In this document: positions 7,625 to 12,851 of the stretch, piece by piece
Layout: each line of letters begins with the position of its first letter
How positions within the stretch are numbered: the first letter of the stretch is position 1
The notes under the pieces: model-generated
What the model was told of the DNA's origin: nothing
What the model saw: the letters and a program-made list of their open reading frames with translations, nothing else
Databases searched by the model: none
Source: Dialister sp. CAG:486
Lineage (GTDB): Bacteria > Bacillota > Negativicutes > Veillonellales > Dialisteraceae
Direction of reading: 5' to 3'
Length of the DNA: 12,851 nt
Assembly (NCBI GenBank): GCA_000434475.1
Contig: FR879598.1
Coordinates: 36,258-49,108 of the forward strand
Made by a program: the position numbers and the translations under genes

Positions 7625-7647
7625 CCTGATCCCTAGTCACTAGTCAC
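7625..7647. repeat. Dispersed 'CTAGTCAC' repeat, copy 2 (core only)
   Basis: The 23 bases beginning CCTGATCCCTAGTCACTAG differ at only a few positions from 1754-1776. The copy overlaps the 3' end of the binding-lipoprotein gene and supplies its last residues, TSD, and its TAG stop. Confidence 0.65.
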
Positions 7648-8592
7648 AAACACTTCCGGATACACCGCCCGCGCCGCCGCTTCCACCGCGTCCACGACAT
7701 GCTGGCTCATGACGTACTTATACTTCTCCGAAAAAGGCACGAGACGCCTCTCTTTGACCGCCGTCACCTCGCGAAGTGCAGGATTTGACAGAAGTCCTTC
7801 CTCGAAGGCCTTCGTATCATCCCCCGCCTTCACCCGCCAGGTGGGAAGAAGGATCACATCCGGGTCGATCTTCGGGAGGATCTCCAAAGAAAGGTACGCA
7901 TCCGCCCCCTTCGGCACCTCATACACCGCTGCCCCATCCTTCACATGCGCGAGACGAAGGACATCCGAAAACAGCGTCCCCTTCTTGCCCAGGATCCCGC
8001 GAAATGACATGCCGAGAGCCACACGCTCCTTATCCGGTGAAACCGCCGAGAGCTTGGACGCAAGAGCGGCCAGCTTCGACTCCATGTCAGAAACCAGCGC
8101 CTCCCCCTTCTCCTCTTCGTGGACTGCTTTCGCGACGCCGCGCACCTTCCCCTTCATTGCCTCTACCGTCGTCGGGATGGCGGAAACATAGACAGGGATC
8201 CCCGAGTGCGTAAGTACCTCGACCGTCTGCATGGGCGTAGACGTCGAAGCGATCACCAGATCCGGCGCAAGCGCCAAAATATGCTCCGGCTCCATATCGA
8301 CCGTCCGCCCGACCCGGCTGACCTCGTCCTTGGTGAGGAAACTGATCCCGTCATCTCCCGCATACTTCGAGTAGGCGCGTATGCGCCCAGGGGAAAGAAG
8401 CGCCGTCAGTATCTCATCCGTCCCATACGTGAGAGAAACGATGCGCGTGGGATGGATGGGCGCGGATATAGTGCGCCCGGCATCGTCCGTCATGCTTCGC
8501 GTCTCACTTTGCGGCGCGGGCGTGACCGAGCAGGCAGGAAGAAGGATCGATGCCAGCGCGGCAAGTATCGTAAAAAGAAATCTTTTCCACAT
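7633..8592 (-). CDS. ABC-importer substrate-binding lipoprotein (BtuF/FecB/FepB type)
   Basis: A 319-residue periplasmic-binding-protein family 2 lipoprotein, the class that delivers ferric siderophores, heme or cobalamin to FecCD-type permeases. The signal peptide (1-20, hydrophobic core FLFTILAALASILL) ends in lipobox LPAC, with Cys21 as the lipidated residue. Family-like blocks are DDAGRTISAP, RIVSL, the stretch PDLVIAS, YLSLEILPKIDPDVILL, and a helical C terminus. The start at 8592 is preferred because AAGGA (8597-8601) precedes it and the signal peptide then begins MWKRF. An upstream ATG (8610) and TTG (8613) have no site and sit against a terminator T run. No permease or ATPase gene is nearby, so those parts must be encoded elsewhere. 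The substrate cannot be read from the sequence; its neighbours suggest a tetrapyrrole or metal chelate. The final residues come from a dispersed repeat. Confidence 0.87.
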   Translation of the reverse strand: MWKRFLFTILAALASILLPACSVTPAPQSETRSMTDDAGRTISAPIHPTRIVSLTYGTDEILTALLSPGRIRAYSKYAGDDGISFLTKDEVSRVGRTVDMEPEHILALAPDLVIASTSTPMQTVEVLTHSGIPVYVSAIPTTVEAMKGKVRGVAKAVHEEEKGEALVSDMESKLAALASKLSAVSPDKERVALGMSFRGILGKKGTLFSDVLRLAHVKDGAAVYEVPKGADAYLSLEILPKIDPDVILLPTWRVKAGDDTKAFEEGLLSNPALREVTAVKERRLVPFSEKYKYVMSQHVVDAVEAAARAVYPEVFVTSD

Positions 8593-8596
8593 AGCT

Positions 8597-8601
8597 TCCT
8601 T
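8597..8601 (-). promoter_or_regulatory. Ribosome binding site deciding the lipoprotein start
   Basis: AAGGA lies four bases before ATG 8592. The spacing is short, but it is the only Shine-Dalgarno-like motif near the candidate starts. It lies 15 bases beyond the T run of the upstream terminator. Confidence 0.6.
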
Positions 8602-8615
8602 TTGGCTCATCAAAT

Positions 8616-8650
8616 AAAAAGCGGCGGCAGCCTTTGGCTGTCAGCCGCTT
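8616..8650 (-). terminator. Terminator between receptor and lipoprotein genes
   Basis: On the minus strand AAGCGGC pairs with GCCGCTT (8644-8650 with 8619-8625), and an inner CAGCC/GGCTG stem closes on a 3-base loop. A TTTTTATTT tract follows. It lies 30 bases after the receptor stop and immediately before the next gene. It would reduce, rather than abolish, expression of the downstream genes if they depend on the receptor promoter. Confidence 0.82.
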
Positions 8651-8679
8651 CAGAAGATCAAATGGCGTCCTGAAGGAGA

Positions 8680-10584
8680 TCAGAACTTATGAGAATAAGA
8701 CAGTCTCCAGTTGTAAGGAAGTTCCAGATTGCCATATTTATTGGCATAGTTCTCATGATCGAACAGGTTATTCAGAGTCAAAGAGAGCGTATCATTGGGC
8801 GTCACATCGTAAATGGTATTCCATGTCACGCGAGACAGAGACGGGATCTGCGGATCAGACGTCTTTGGTCTGCTGGTATATTCTTCCCGATCGCCCAGAT
8901 ATTTCCAAGACAATGTGCTTCTGATCTTGTCCGTTCTGTAGGTCACGGATGCGACACCATCCAGTTTGGCAGAATCCTGTACCCACCCTTTCTTACCGGT
9001 TGGATCATTGATTTCTGGATTACCATACGACAGCCCGATACTGTAATCCCAATGGTTATTAACCACCTGGTCGTATGTCACTTCTACACCTGTATTTCTA
9101 AAATTGCCTTTGTTAATGGCATACTGCAACCCTGTATCTTTATCCTTGTCAGACCAGCCAAATTTATTTTTGAAATCCATATGATAGACAGAGAATTTCA
9201 AGCTCTGTGTATCACTAAAATTGTGTTTAATTCCCGTTTCATAAGTCCAACCTTTTTCCGGCTTGAGTGTATCTGATGCTGCTTTTTTGCCATAATAGGA
9301 ATCAACCGTCGGCATCTGGAAGCCGCGGCCAATATCTACATACCAGGAAGTATTGTCATTGAATTTATACAGAGTCTGGAACTGCGGATTAAAAACATTC
9401 TGATCCGAAACGGGATCCTTAATGATCTCAGCACGCAGTCCGAGTGTCGCACTGAATTTCGGAGAGAACTCATCGGTATAAGACAGATAGAATCCATGAT
9501 TCAGACGATGGGCTTTATTTGCTTTATTGACAAGTCCTTCATAGTCCTCTCTCTTGAATGTATAGCCGGCAATGAGGGTATCTTTCCCCAGTTCCCATGT
9601 TTTCTGTACATCCGTGATATAGCTGGACAGTTCAGCAGAAGAGCTCACAGGTACATTCTTAGCGCGATCGAAGCCATCCGCTTTACGATAATTGTATCCC
9701 ACGATGGCTTTGATCCCATTCTCTTTTCCGGTATACGTCATCCCTACGGTAGCGCGTTTGTCATCATATCTATAGTTATAGGGCACTTTTTTCGATCCCA
9801 ACTTGACATCATTGGTGAAGCTGCCTCTGGTGATATTCCCTTCCTGATACATCAGGTTAAATCCAACTTCCTCGCTGAGCTTAGCTGCCACAGCAGCTCG
9901 ATTCGACTGCCCTTTACCGACCCACCAGTTGATCTTCGATCCTTCCGGATACGCATTGCTGTGGTTAATAAAATCGCTATACTCTCTCTGAAGCGAGACA
10001 ATCAAATTCGGCCCCGCGTAAGTCACCCCATAATCATTATAGTAATTCCCCACGGTTCCTTTGAGCGTGACCGTTTCCTTTCCATCCTGTGGTGTCTTGG
10101 TCATAATATTGATGACACCACCCATGGCTTCCGCACCATAAAGTGTCCCTGCAGCACCTTTTACGATTTCAATCTTCTCGATCATATCTTTCGGGATACC
10201 CGCCAGTGAATTGTAGTTTTTCAAATTCATCGGGATGCCATTGACCATGACCAACGTACCACGATCGTATCCACGCACGACCGTGCGTCCAGAGCTGAAC
10301 CCGAAGTCCTGCCCCGCATCCCCATACCCTGTGCTCTCTACGCCCACCTGAGACTGGATCGCATCGAATGCATTTTTATAACCGGCTTCTTCGATTTTTT
10401 TTGCCGTAACGACGGTGACATTGGCCGGCACATCCACATCCGCCTTCTCCGTTCTCGTTGCCGTCACGACGACCGGATTCAGCTCATACACTGCTTCACC
10501 GGCAGCAGACGCTATTCCGTATCCCCCCCATGAAATTCCGGCAAAAACAAGTGCTGAGAGCAAACATTTGACATCTTTTTTCAT
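8680..10584 (-). CDS. TonB-dependent outer-membrane receptor
   Basis: A 634-residue CirA/BtuB-like gated porin that imports scarce chelates across the outer membrane using TonB energy. A signal peptide (about 1-28, ending ASAA) is followed by a TonB box in ELNPVVVTATR (34-44). The plug domain (about 48-165) carries VVRGYDRGTLVMVNGIPM and the hallmark VKGAAGTLYGAEAMGGVINI (141-160). The rest is the beta barrel, with alternating aromatic strands and a C-terminal ...YSHKF ending in Phe, as outer-membrane assembly requires. The FRAP/NPNL region of heme receptors is present only in altered form (FQMP, then DTLKPE), and no ligand histidine is evident there. The start has AGAAGGA (10590-10596) five bases before the ATG. 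Sampled lines are clearly more AT-rich than the two following genes. The family is certain; the ligand is unknown. Confidence 0.93.
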   Translation of the reverse strand: MKKDVKCLLSALVFAGISWGGYGIASAAGEAVYELNPVVVTATRTEKADVDVPANVTVVTAKKIEEAGYKNAFDAIQSQVGVESTGYGDAGQDFGFSSGRTVVRGYDRGTLVMVNGIPMNLKNYNSLAGIPKDMIEKIEIVKGAAGTLYGAEAMGGVINIMTKTPQDGKETVTLKGTVGNYYNDYGVTYAGPNLIVSLQREYSDFINHSNAYPEGSKINWWVGKGQSNRAAVAAKLSEEVGFNLMYQEGNITRGSFTNDVKLGSKKVPYNYRYDDKRATVGMTYTGKENGIKAIVGYNYRKADGFDRAKNVPVSSSAELSSYITDVQKTWELGKDTLIAGYTFKREDYEGLVNKANKAHRLNHGFYLSYTDEFSPKFSATLGLRAEIIKDPVSDQNVFNPQFQTLYKFNDNTSWYVDIGRGFQMPTVDSYYGKKAASDTLKPEKGWTYETGIKHNFSDTQSLKFSVYHMDFKNKFGWSDKDKDTGLQYAINKGNFRNTGVEVTYDQVVNNHWDYSIGLSYGNPEINDPTGKKGWVQDSAKLDGVASVTYRTDKIRSTLSWKYLGDREEYTSRPKTSDPQIPSLSRVTWNTIYDVTPNDTLSLTLNNLFDHENYANKYGNLELPYNWRLSYSHKF

Positions 10585-10772
10585 ATATATCCTTCTCTCT
10601 TATAAATGACGCAGACGATTTCAGATATCCTGAAACGGACCATCAACGGCTGCGTAAAAACCACTGATAGAAAATAAAAAATGATAACCTGAAAACAAGT
10701 CCGGCTTCGGGTCTCAAGGTTCTCATTATATTAAACTATCTGAAGTGCATTATTATTGTTTTTATGTGTTTT

Positions 10773-10801
10773 ATTATGAATCATAAATCTCGTATTGTCA
10801 A
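10773..10801 (-). promoter_or_regulatory. Promoter of the TonB-receptor gene
   Basis: On the minus strand a perfect TTGACA (10796-10801) and CATAAT (10773-10778) are separated by 17 bases. The predicted transcript begins near 10766, about 180 nt before the start codon. A second TATAAT (10725-10730) lies closer to the gene but has no matching -35 box. Confidence 0.7.
10774..10786. promoter_or_regulatory. Candidate operator over the receptor -10 box
   Basis: A perfect 13-base palindrome, TTATGA-A-TCATAA, overlaps the -10 box and part of the spacer. Its position suits a repressor site. A 6-1-6 AT-rich dyad is the general shape of Fur-family sites, but the bases do not match the classic Fur box, so the regulator is unknown. 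Confidence 0.45.
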
Positions 10802-10882
10802 ATTTCTATATTAGATTTAGACCAATAATGAGTTTAGATGATAGGATGAGGAATCTTTTCCCTTTCCACTCCTTTTCGGCAC

Positions 10883-10916
10883 AAAAAGCCCCCGCACCGC
10901 TATGCGGCCGGGGGCT
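10883..10916 (-). terminator. Terminator of sufSU
   Basis: AGCCCCCG (10887-10894) pairs with CGGGGGCT (10909-10916), and an inner CCGC/GCGG closes on TAT. On the minus strand the stem runs into five T residues. It lies six bases past the sufU stop. Confidence 0.9.
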
Positions 10917-10921
10917 CTGTA

Positions 10922-11368
10922 TTACTTCGTGAGTTCTTTTTCTATTTTTTCGAGCGCCATTTCAAGCGTATGCCAGCCTAAGGTCGCGCACTTGACGCGG
11001 ACGGGCATCTTGGAAATATCCTTCAGCGTGATAGCGGCTTCGAGCTCTTCGAGCTCGCTTTCCTCCGTCACTTTGCCGCGGATCATATCGAGGAAGAGGC
11101 GGCAGAGGCGAAGGGCTTCCGGGATGGTTCTCCCCTTCAGGAGCTCAGCCATCATCGCGGTCGAGGCCTGGCTGATGGCGCAGCCGCTGCCGGTGTAGGC
11201 GAGGTCTTCGATGACGCCGTCCTTGATCTTGACCTCGATATCGATGTCATCGCCGCAGCTCGGGTTATGTCCGTGCTCATGGACGGTCGGGCATTCGATC
11301 TTGCGTTTGTTGCTCTTATCCTTGTTGTATTCGAGGATGAGGTCCGTATAAAGCTGTTTGAGTTCCAT
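10922..11368 (-). CDS. sufU: SufU-type iron-sulfur assembly / sulfur-acceptor protein
   Basis: A 148-residue cytoplasmic SufU/IscU-family protein. SufU is a zinc-bound partner that takes sulfur from the SufS active-site cysteine and passes it on for Fe-S cluster building. The zinc site is intact: Cys38 and Asp40 in NPSCGDD, Cys63 in GSGCAISQAS and Cys127 in RVKCATLGW. The longer spacer between the second and third cysteines, containing LFLDMIRGK (91-99), is typical of SufU rather than IscU. The segment before the first ligand, ECPTVHEHGHNP (25-36), adds a cysteine and three histidines that I do not remember from B. subtilis SufU. Its ATG overlaps the sufS stop by one base (TGATG), indicating translational coupling. 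A terminator follows at once. Confidence 0.92.
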   Translation of the reverse strand: MELKQLYTDLILEYNKDKSNKRKIECPTVHEHGHNPSCGDDIDIEVKIKDGVIEDLAYTGSGCAISQASTAMMAELLKGRTIPEALRLCRLFLDMIRGKVTEESELEELEAAITLKDISKMPVRVKCATLGWHTLEMALEKIEKELTK

Positions 11369-12600
11369 CAGTCGTCATACCCCATAACTTTCCGGACATC
11401 CTTGAGCTTTTCGAGGAAGTAGTCCACTTCTTCTTCCGTGTTGTAGAAATAGAAGCTGGCACGGCAGGAGGCATTGATGCCAAGGTAGATGTGGAGCGGC
11501 TGGGCGCAGTGGTGTCCGGTGCGGATGCAGATGCCTTCCGCAGAGAGGATCTGTGCGACGTCATGCGGATGGACGCCTTCGACTTCGAAAGCGACGAGCC
11601 CTTCTTTTTCTTCCGGATCCGTCGGTCCGATGATGTGAATGAAGGGGAGCTTCTTCATGCCTTCCAGGCAGCGGGTGACGAGGCGTTTTTCCTGTGCGCG
11701 GATCTCGTCAAAGCCGATGGCCTGCACATAACGGATGGCTGCGACAAGGCTGACAGCGCCTTCGACATACTGTGTGCCGGCTTCAAATTTGGCTGGAAGC
11801 TCGGCGTAGGTGGTTTCCTGCTCATGGACATCTTCGATCATGTCGCCGCCCATCAGGAATGGCTCCATGTCGTTCAAGAGCTCTTCCTTGCCATAGAGGA
11901 CGCCGATGCCGCCCATGGAGCACATTTTGTGTCCGGAGAAAGCAAAGAAATCGCAGTCTAAGTCCTGTACGTCGACAGGCTTATGCGGCGTGGACTGCGC
12001 ACCGTCTAAGACGACGATCGCGCCATGTGCGTGGGCTCTCTGGATGAGGGGCTTCGGATCAAAGTCGATGCCAAGGACGTTCGATACTTCAGCGAAGGCA
12101 AAGAGCTTTACTCTCGGATCGTCGATCTTTTTCAGCTCTTCTTCCGGGAAATGGCCGGTTTCCTTGTCGACGTAGATATAGTCCAGTGTCGCCCCTGTCT
12201 TTTGGGCGACGCGCTGCCAGGTGACAAGGTTTGAGTGGTGTTCTGCGATGGTGATCAGGATATGGTCGCCTGCCTTGAGATGTGTCTCCCCGTAGGAACG
12301 GGCTACGAGGTTCAAGGATTCGCTGGTATTTCTGGTGTAGATGATCTCCTTTTCGCTTCTGGCGTGGATGAAGTCACGGACGACCTCCTTCGAGGTATCG
12401 TAGGCTTCCGAGGCGGAAATCGCAAAGATGTGCGCGCCTCTGTGCGGATTCCCATTTTCATGGGTGGTATAGTCCAGCACCGCATTGACGACGGGAAGCG
12501 GGCGCTGCGTGGTGGCAGCATTATCAAAGTAGACGATCTGATGACCGCCGACCTTGGTTTTCAAAATAGGAAAATCATTTCGAATAAGTTCGCTGTTCAT
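11368..12600 (-). CDS. sufS: Cysteine desulfurase SufS (group II)
   Basis: A 410-residue PLP enzyme that removes sulfur from L-cysteine, giving alanine and a protein persulfide for Fe-S cluster assembly in the cytoplasm. Visible landmarks are DNAATTQRP (26-34), EHHSN with His122, which stacks on PLP, DGAQSTPH with Asp199 and Gln202, SGHK with Schiff-base Lys225, and RTGHHCAQP with catalytic Cys365. The Cys context and total length fit the SufS class. The stretch after the lysine reads MCSMGGIG where many homologues have MYGPTGIG. The start is the ATG at 12600 with a GGAGGA site; an in-frame TTG at 12648 lacks one. It forms an operon with sufU. The scaffold genes sufBCD are not in the window and no clear promoter was found upstream. 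Confidence 0.94.
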   Translation of the reverse strand: MNSELIRNDFPILKTKVGGHQIVYFDNAATTQRPLPVVNAVLDYTTHENGNPHRGAHIFAISASEAYDTSKEVVRDFIHARSEKEIIYTRNTSESLNLVARSYGETHLKAGDHILITIAEHHSNLVTWQRVAQKTGATLDYIYVDKETGHFPEEELKKIDDPRVKLFAFAEVSNVLGIDFDPKPLIQRAHAHGAIVVLDGAQSTPHKPVDVQDLDCDFFAFSGHKMCSMGGIGVLYGKEELLNDMEPFLMGGDMIEDVHEQETTYAELPAKFEAGTQYVEGAVSLVAAIRYVQAIGFDEIRAQEKRLVTRCLEGMKKLPFIHIIGPTDPEEKEGLVAFEVEGVHPHDVAQILSAEGICIRTGHHCAQPLHIYLGINASCRASFYFYNTEEEVDYFLEKLKDVRKVMGYDD

Positions 12601-12603
12601 GAT

Positions 12604-12609
12604 TCCTCC
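12604..12609 (-). promoter_or_regulatory. Ribosome binding site deciding the sufS start
   Basis: GGAGGA lies three bases before ATG 12600 (four bases if counted from GGAGG). This supports 12600 over the in-frame TTG at 12648, which has no Shine-Dalgarno motif and would add a non-conserved N-terminal extension. Confidence 0.75.
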
Positions 12610-12678
12610 AAATATATGTGTAGCACCTGATTCAAACATTTCATGCAAGTGCCTTAGGGTTCAGGGTTCAGGGTTGTA

Positions 12679-12723
12679 GTGGCAGCTTCGCTGCAAAATA
12701 TATATTTGCGGCGAAGCCGCCAC
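12679..12723. repeat. 45-base imperfect palindrome with nested hairpins
   Basis: The sequence starts GTGGCAGCTTCGCTGCAAA and ends TTTGCGGCGAAGCCGCCAC; its reverse complement matches with only a few differences. Each arm also folds alone (GCAGC-TTC-GCTGC and GCGGC-GAA-GCCGC). It looks like a REP/palindromic intergenic element lying in the sufS upstream region. Confidence 0.7.
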
Positions 12724-12757
12724 CTTCATTCCTCATTTCTCATTTAAAGCGAGCCCT

Positions 12758-12817
12758 GAAGTTTGAAAGCAGGGATGAGTAACTAGGGATTAGGAGTCTC
12801 AAGTGACTGGTGACTGG
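12758..12817. repeat. Dispersed 'CTAGTCAC' repeat, copy 3 (inverted)
   Basis: It starts GAAGTTTGAAAGCAGGGATG and ends AAGTGACTGGTGACTGG, and it is the inverted counterpart of 1731-1796. The match includes the 'TTTGAAAGCAGGGA' block and the 'CTAGGGATTAGGAGT' block, with an 8-base deletion and a short insertion relative to copy 1. Confidence 0.75.
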
Positions 12818-12851
12818 AATGCCAGCTCATGGCATCGCCATTATTTATACT

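Larger units (their letters stand above)
10585..10921. other. Intergenic region: receptor leader and promoter, sufU terminator
   Basis: There is no gene here. From 10585 to about 10766 it is the untranslated leader of the receptor gene on the minus strand. Part of this can fold: GAGAACCT (10717-10724) and AGGTTATC (10683-10690) pair with one mismatch and are followed by a T-rich run. The promoter and palindrome lie at 10773-10801. Positions 10802-10882 are AT-rich with nothing recognised, and the sufU terminator ends the region. I looked for the cobalamin-riboswitch B12 box and its conserved core and did not find them. Confidence 0.65.
12601..12851. other. Non-coding region upstream of sufS
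   Basis: There is no credible gene here. It holds the sufS ribosome site, a GGGTTCA tandem (12657-12674), a 45-base palindrome, a copy of the dispersed repeat, and a small perfect hairpin ATGCCA/TGGCAT (12819-12835). I could not find a convincing -35/-10 pair for sufS. Its promoter may lie beyond the window or be weak. Confidence 0.6.

Noticed and set aside
7529..7632. Separate promoter for the CobN-like gene
   Set aside because: TTGCAT and TTGACT occur on the minus strand in this gap, but neither has a matching -10 box at normal spacing. Co-transcription with the lipoprotein gene is simpler.
10725..10730. Second, closer promoter for the receptor gene (TATAAT)
   Set aside because: No acceptable -35 box lies 16-18 bases upstream, and no extended -10 TG motif is present.
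10585..10770. Cobalamin riboswitch upstream of the TonB receptor
   Set aside because: The leader length and gene context invite it, but the conserved B12 box (GCCACTG-type) and the core strings were not found on the transcribed strand. A covariance search could still overturn this.

Overview
The window reads as a chromosomal segment of a diderm, anaerobic Firmicute, most likely class Negativicutes (a Dialister/Megasphaera/Selenomonas-like genome). The reasons are a TonB-dependent outer-membrane receptor beside Firmicute-type SufS/SufU genes, strong AGGAGG-type ribosome binding sites, Firmicute-like -35/-10 promoters, and intergenic spaces filled with short dispersed repeats. The genus is an inference and no marker here fixes it.

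Layout. Positions 1-317 hold two divergent tRNA genes: tRNA-Pro(CGG), minus strand and cut by the window edge, and tRNA-Thr(CGT), plus strand. Each has its own promoter, and the Thr gene has a terminator. Positions 531-1469 (+) encode a DUF362-family protein. A 555-base non-coding stretch follows, with a likely terminator, a MITE/REP-like element, a dispersed 'CTAGTCAC'-type repeat, a strong terminator and a promoter. Positions 2025-3785 (+) encode an exported WG-repeat protein with an unusual Gly/Trp/His-rich insert. A hairpin that can terminate both strands separates it from three minus-strand genes.

Those three genes, in transcription order, are a TonB-dependent receptor (10584-8680), a lipoprotein substrate-binding protein of an ABC importer (8592-7633) and a 1223-residue CobN/BchH-type chelatase large subunit (7528-3857). 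They look like one functional locus: a tetrapyrrole or metal chelate is taken through the outer membrane, passed to the periplasmic binding lipoprotein, and handled in the cytoplasm by the CobN-like protein. No permease, ATPase, CobS/CobT partner or recognisable cobalamin riboswitch is in the window, so the substrate is open. A heme-processing (HmuS-like) role is a real alternative to cobalt insertion. The receptor gene has an AT-rich leader of about 180 nt, a consensus-like promoter with a palindrome over the -10 box, and a terminator just before the binding-protein gene.

Positions 12600-10922 (-) encode SufS (cysteine desulfurase) and SufU (zinc-dependent sulfur acceptor), overlapping by one base and closed by a terminator. 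The DNA upstream of sufS (12601-12851) is non-coding and carries a 45-base palindrome and an inverted copy of the dispersed repeat seen near position 1740.
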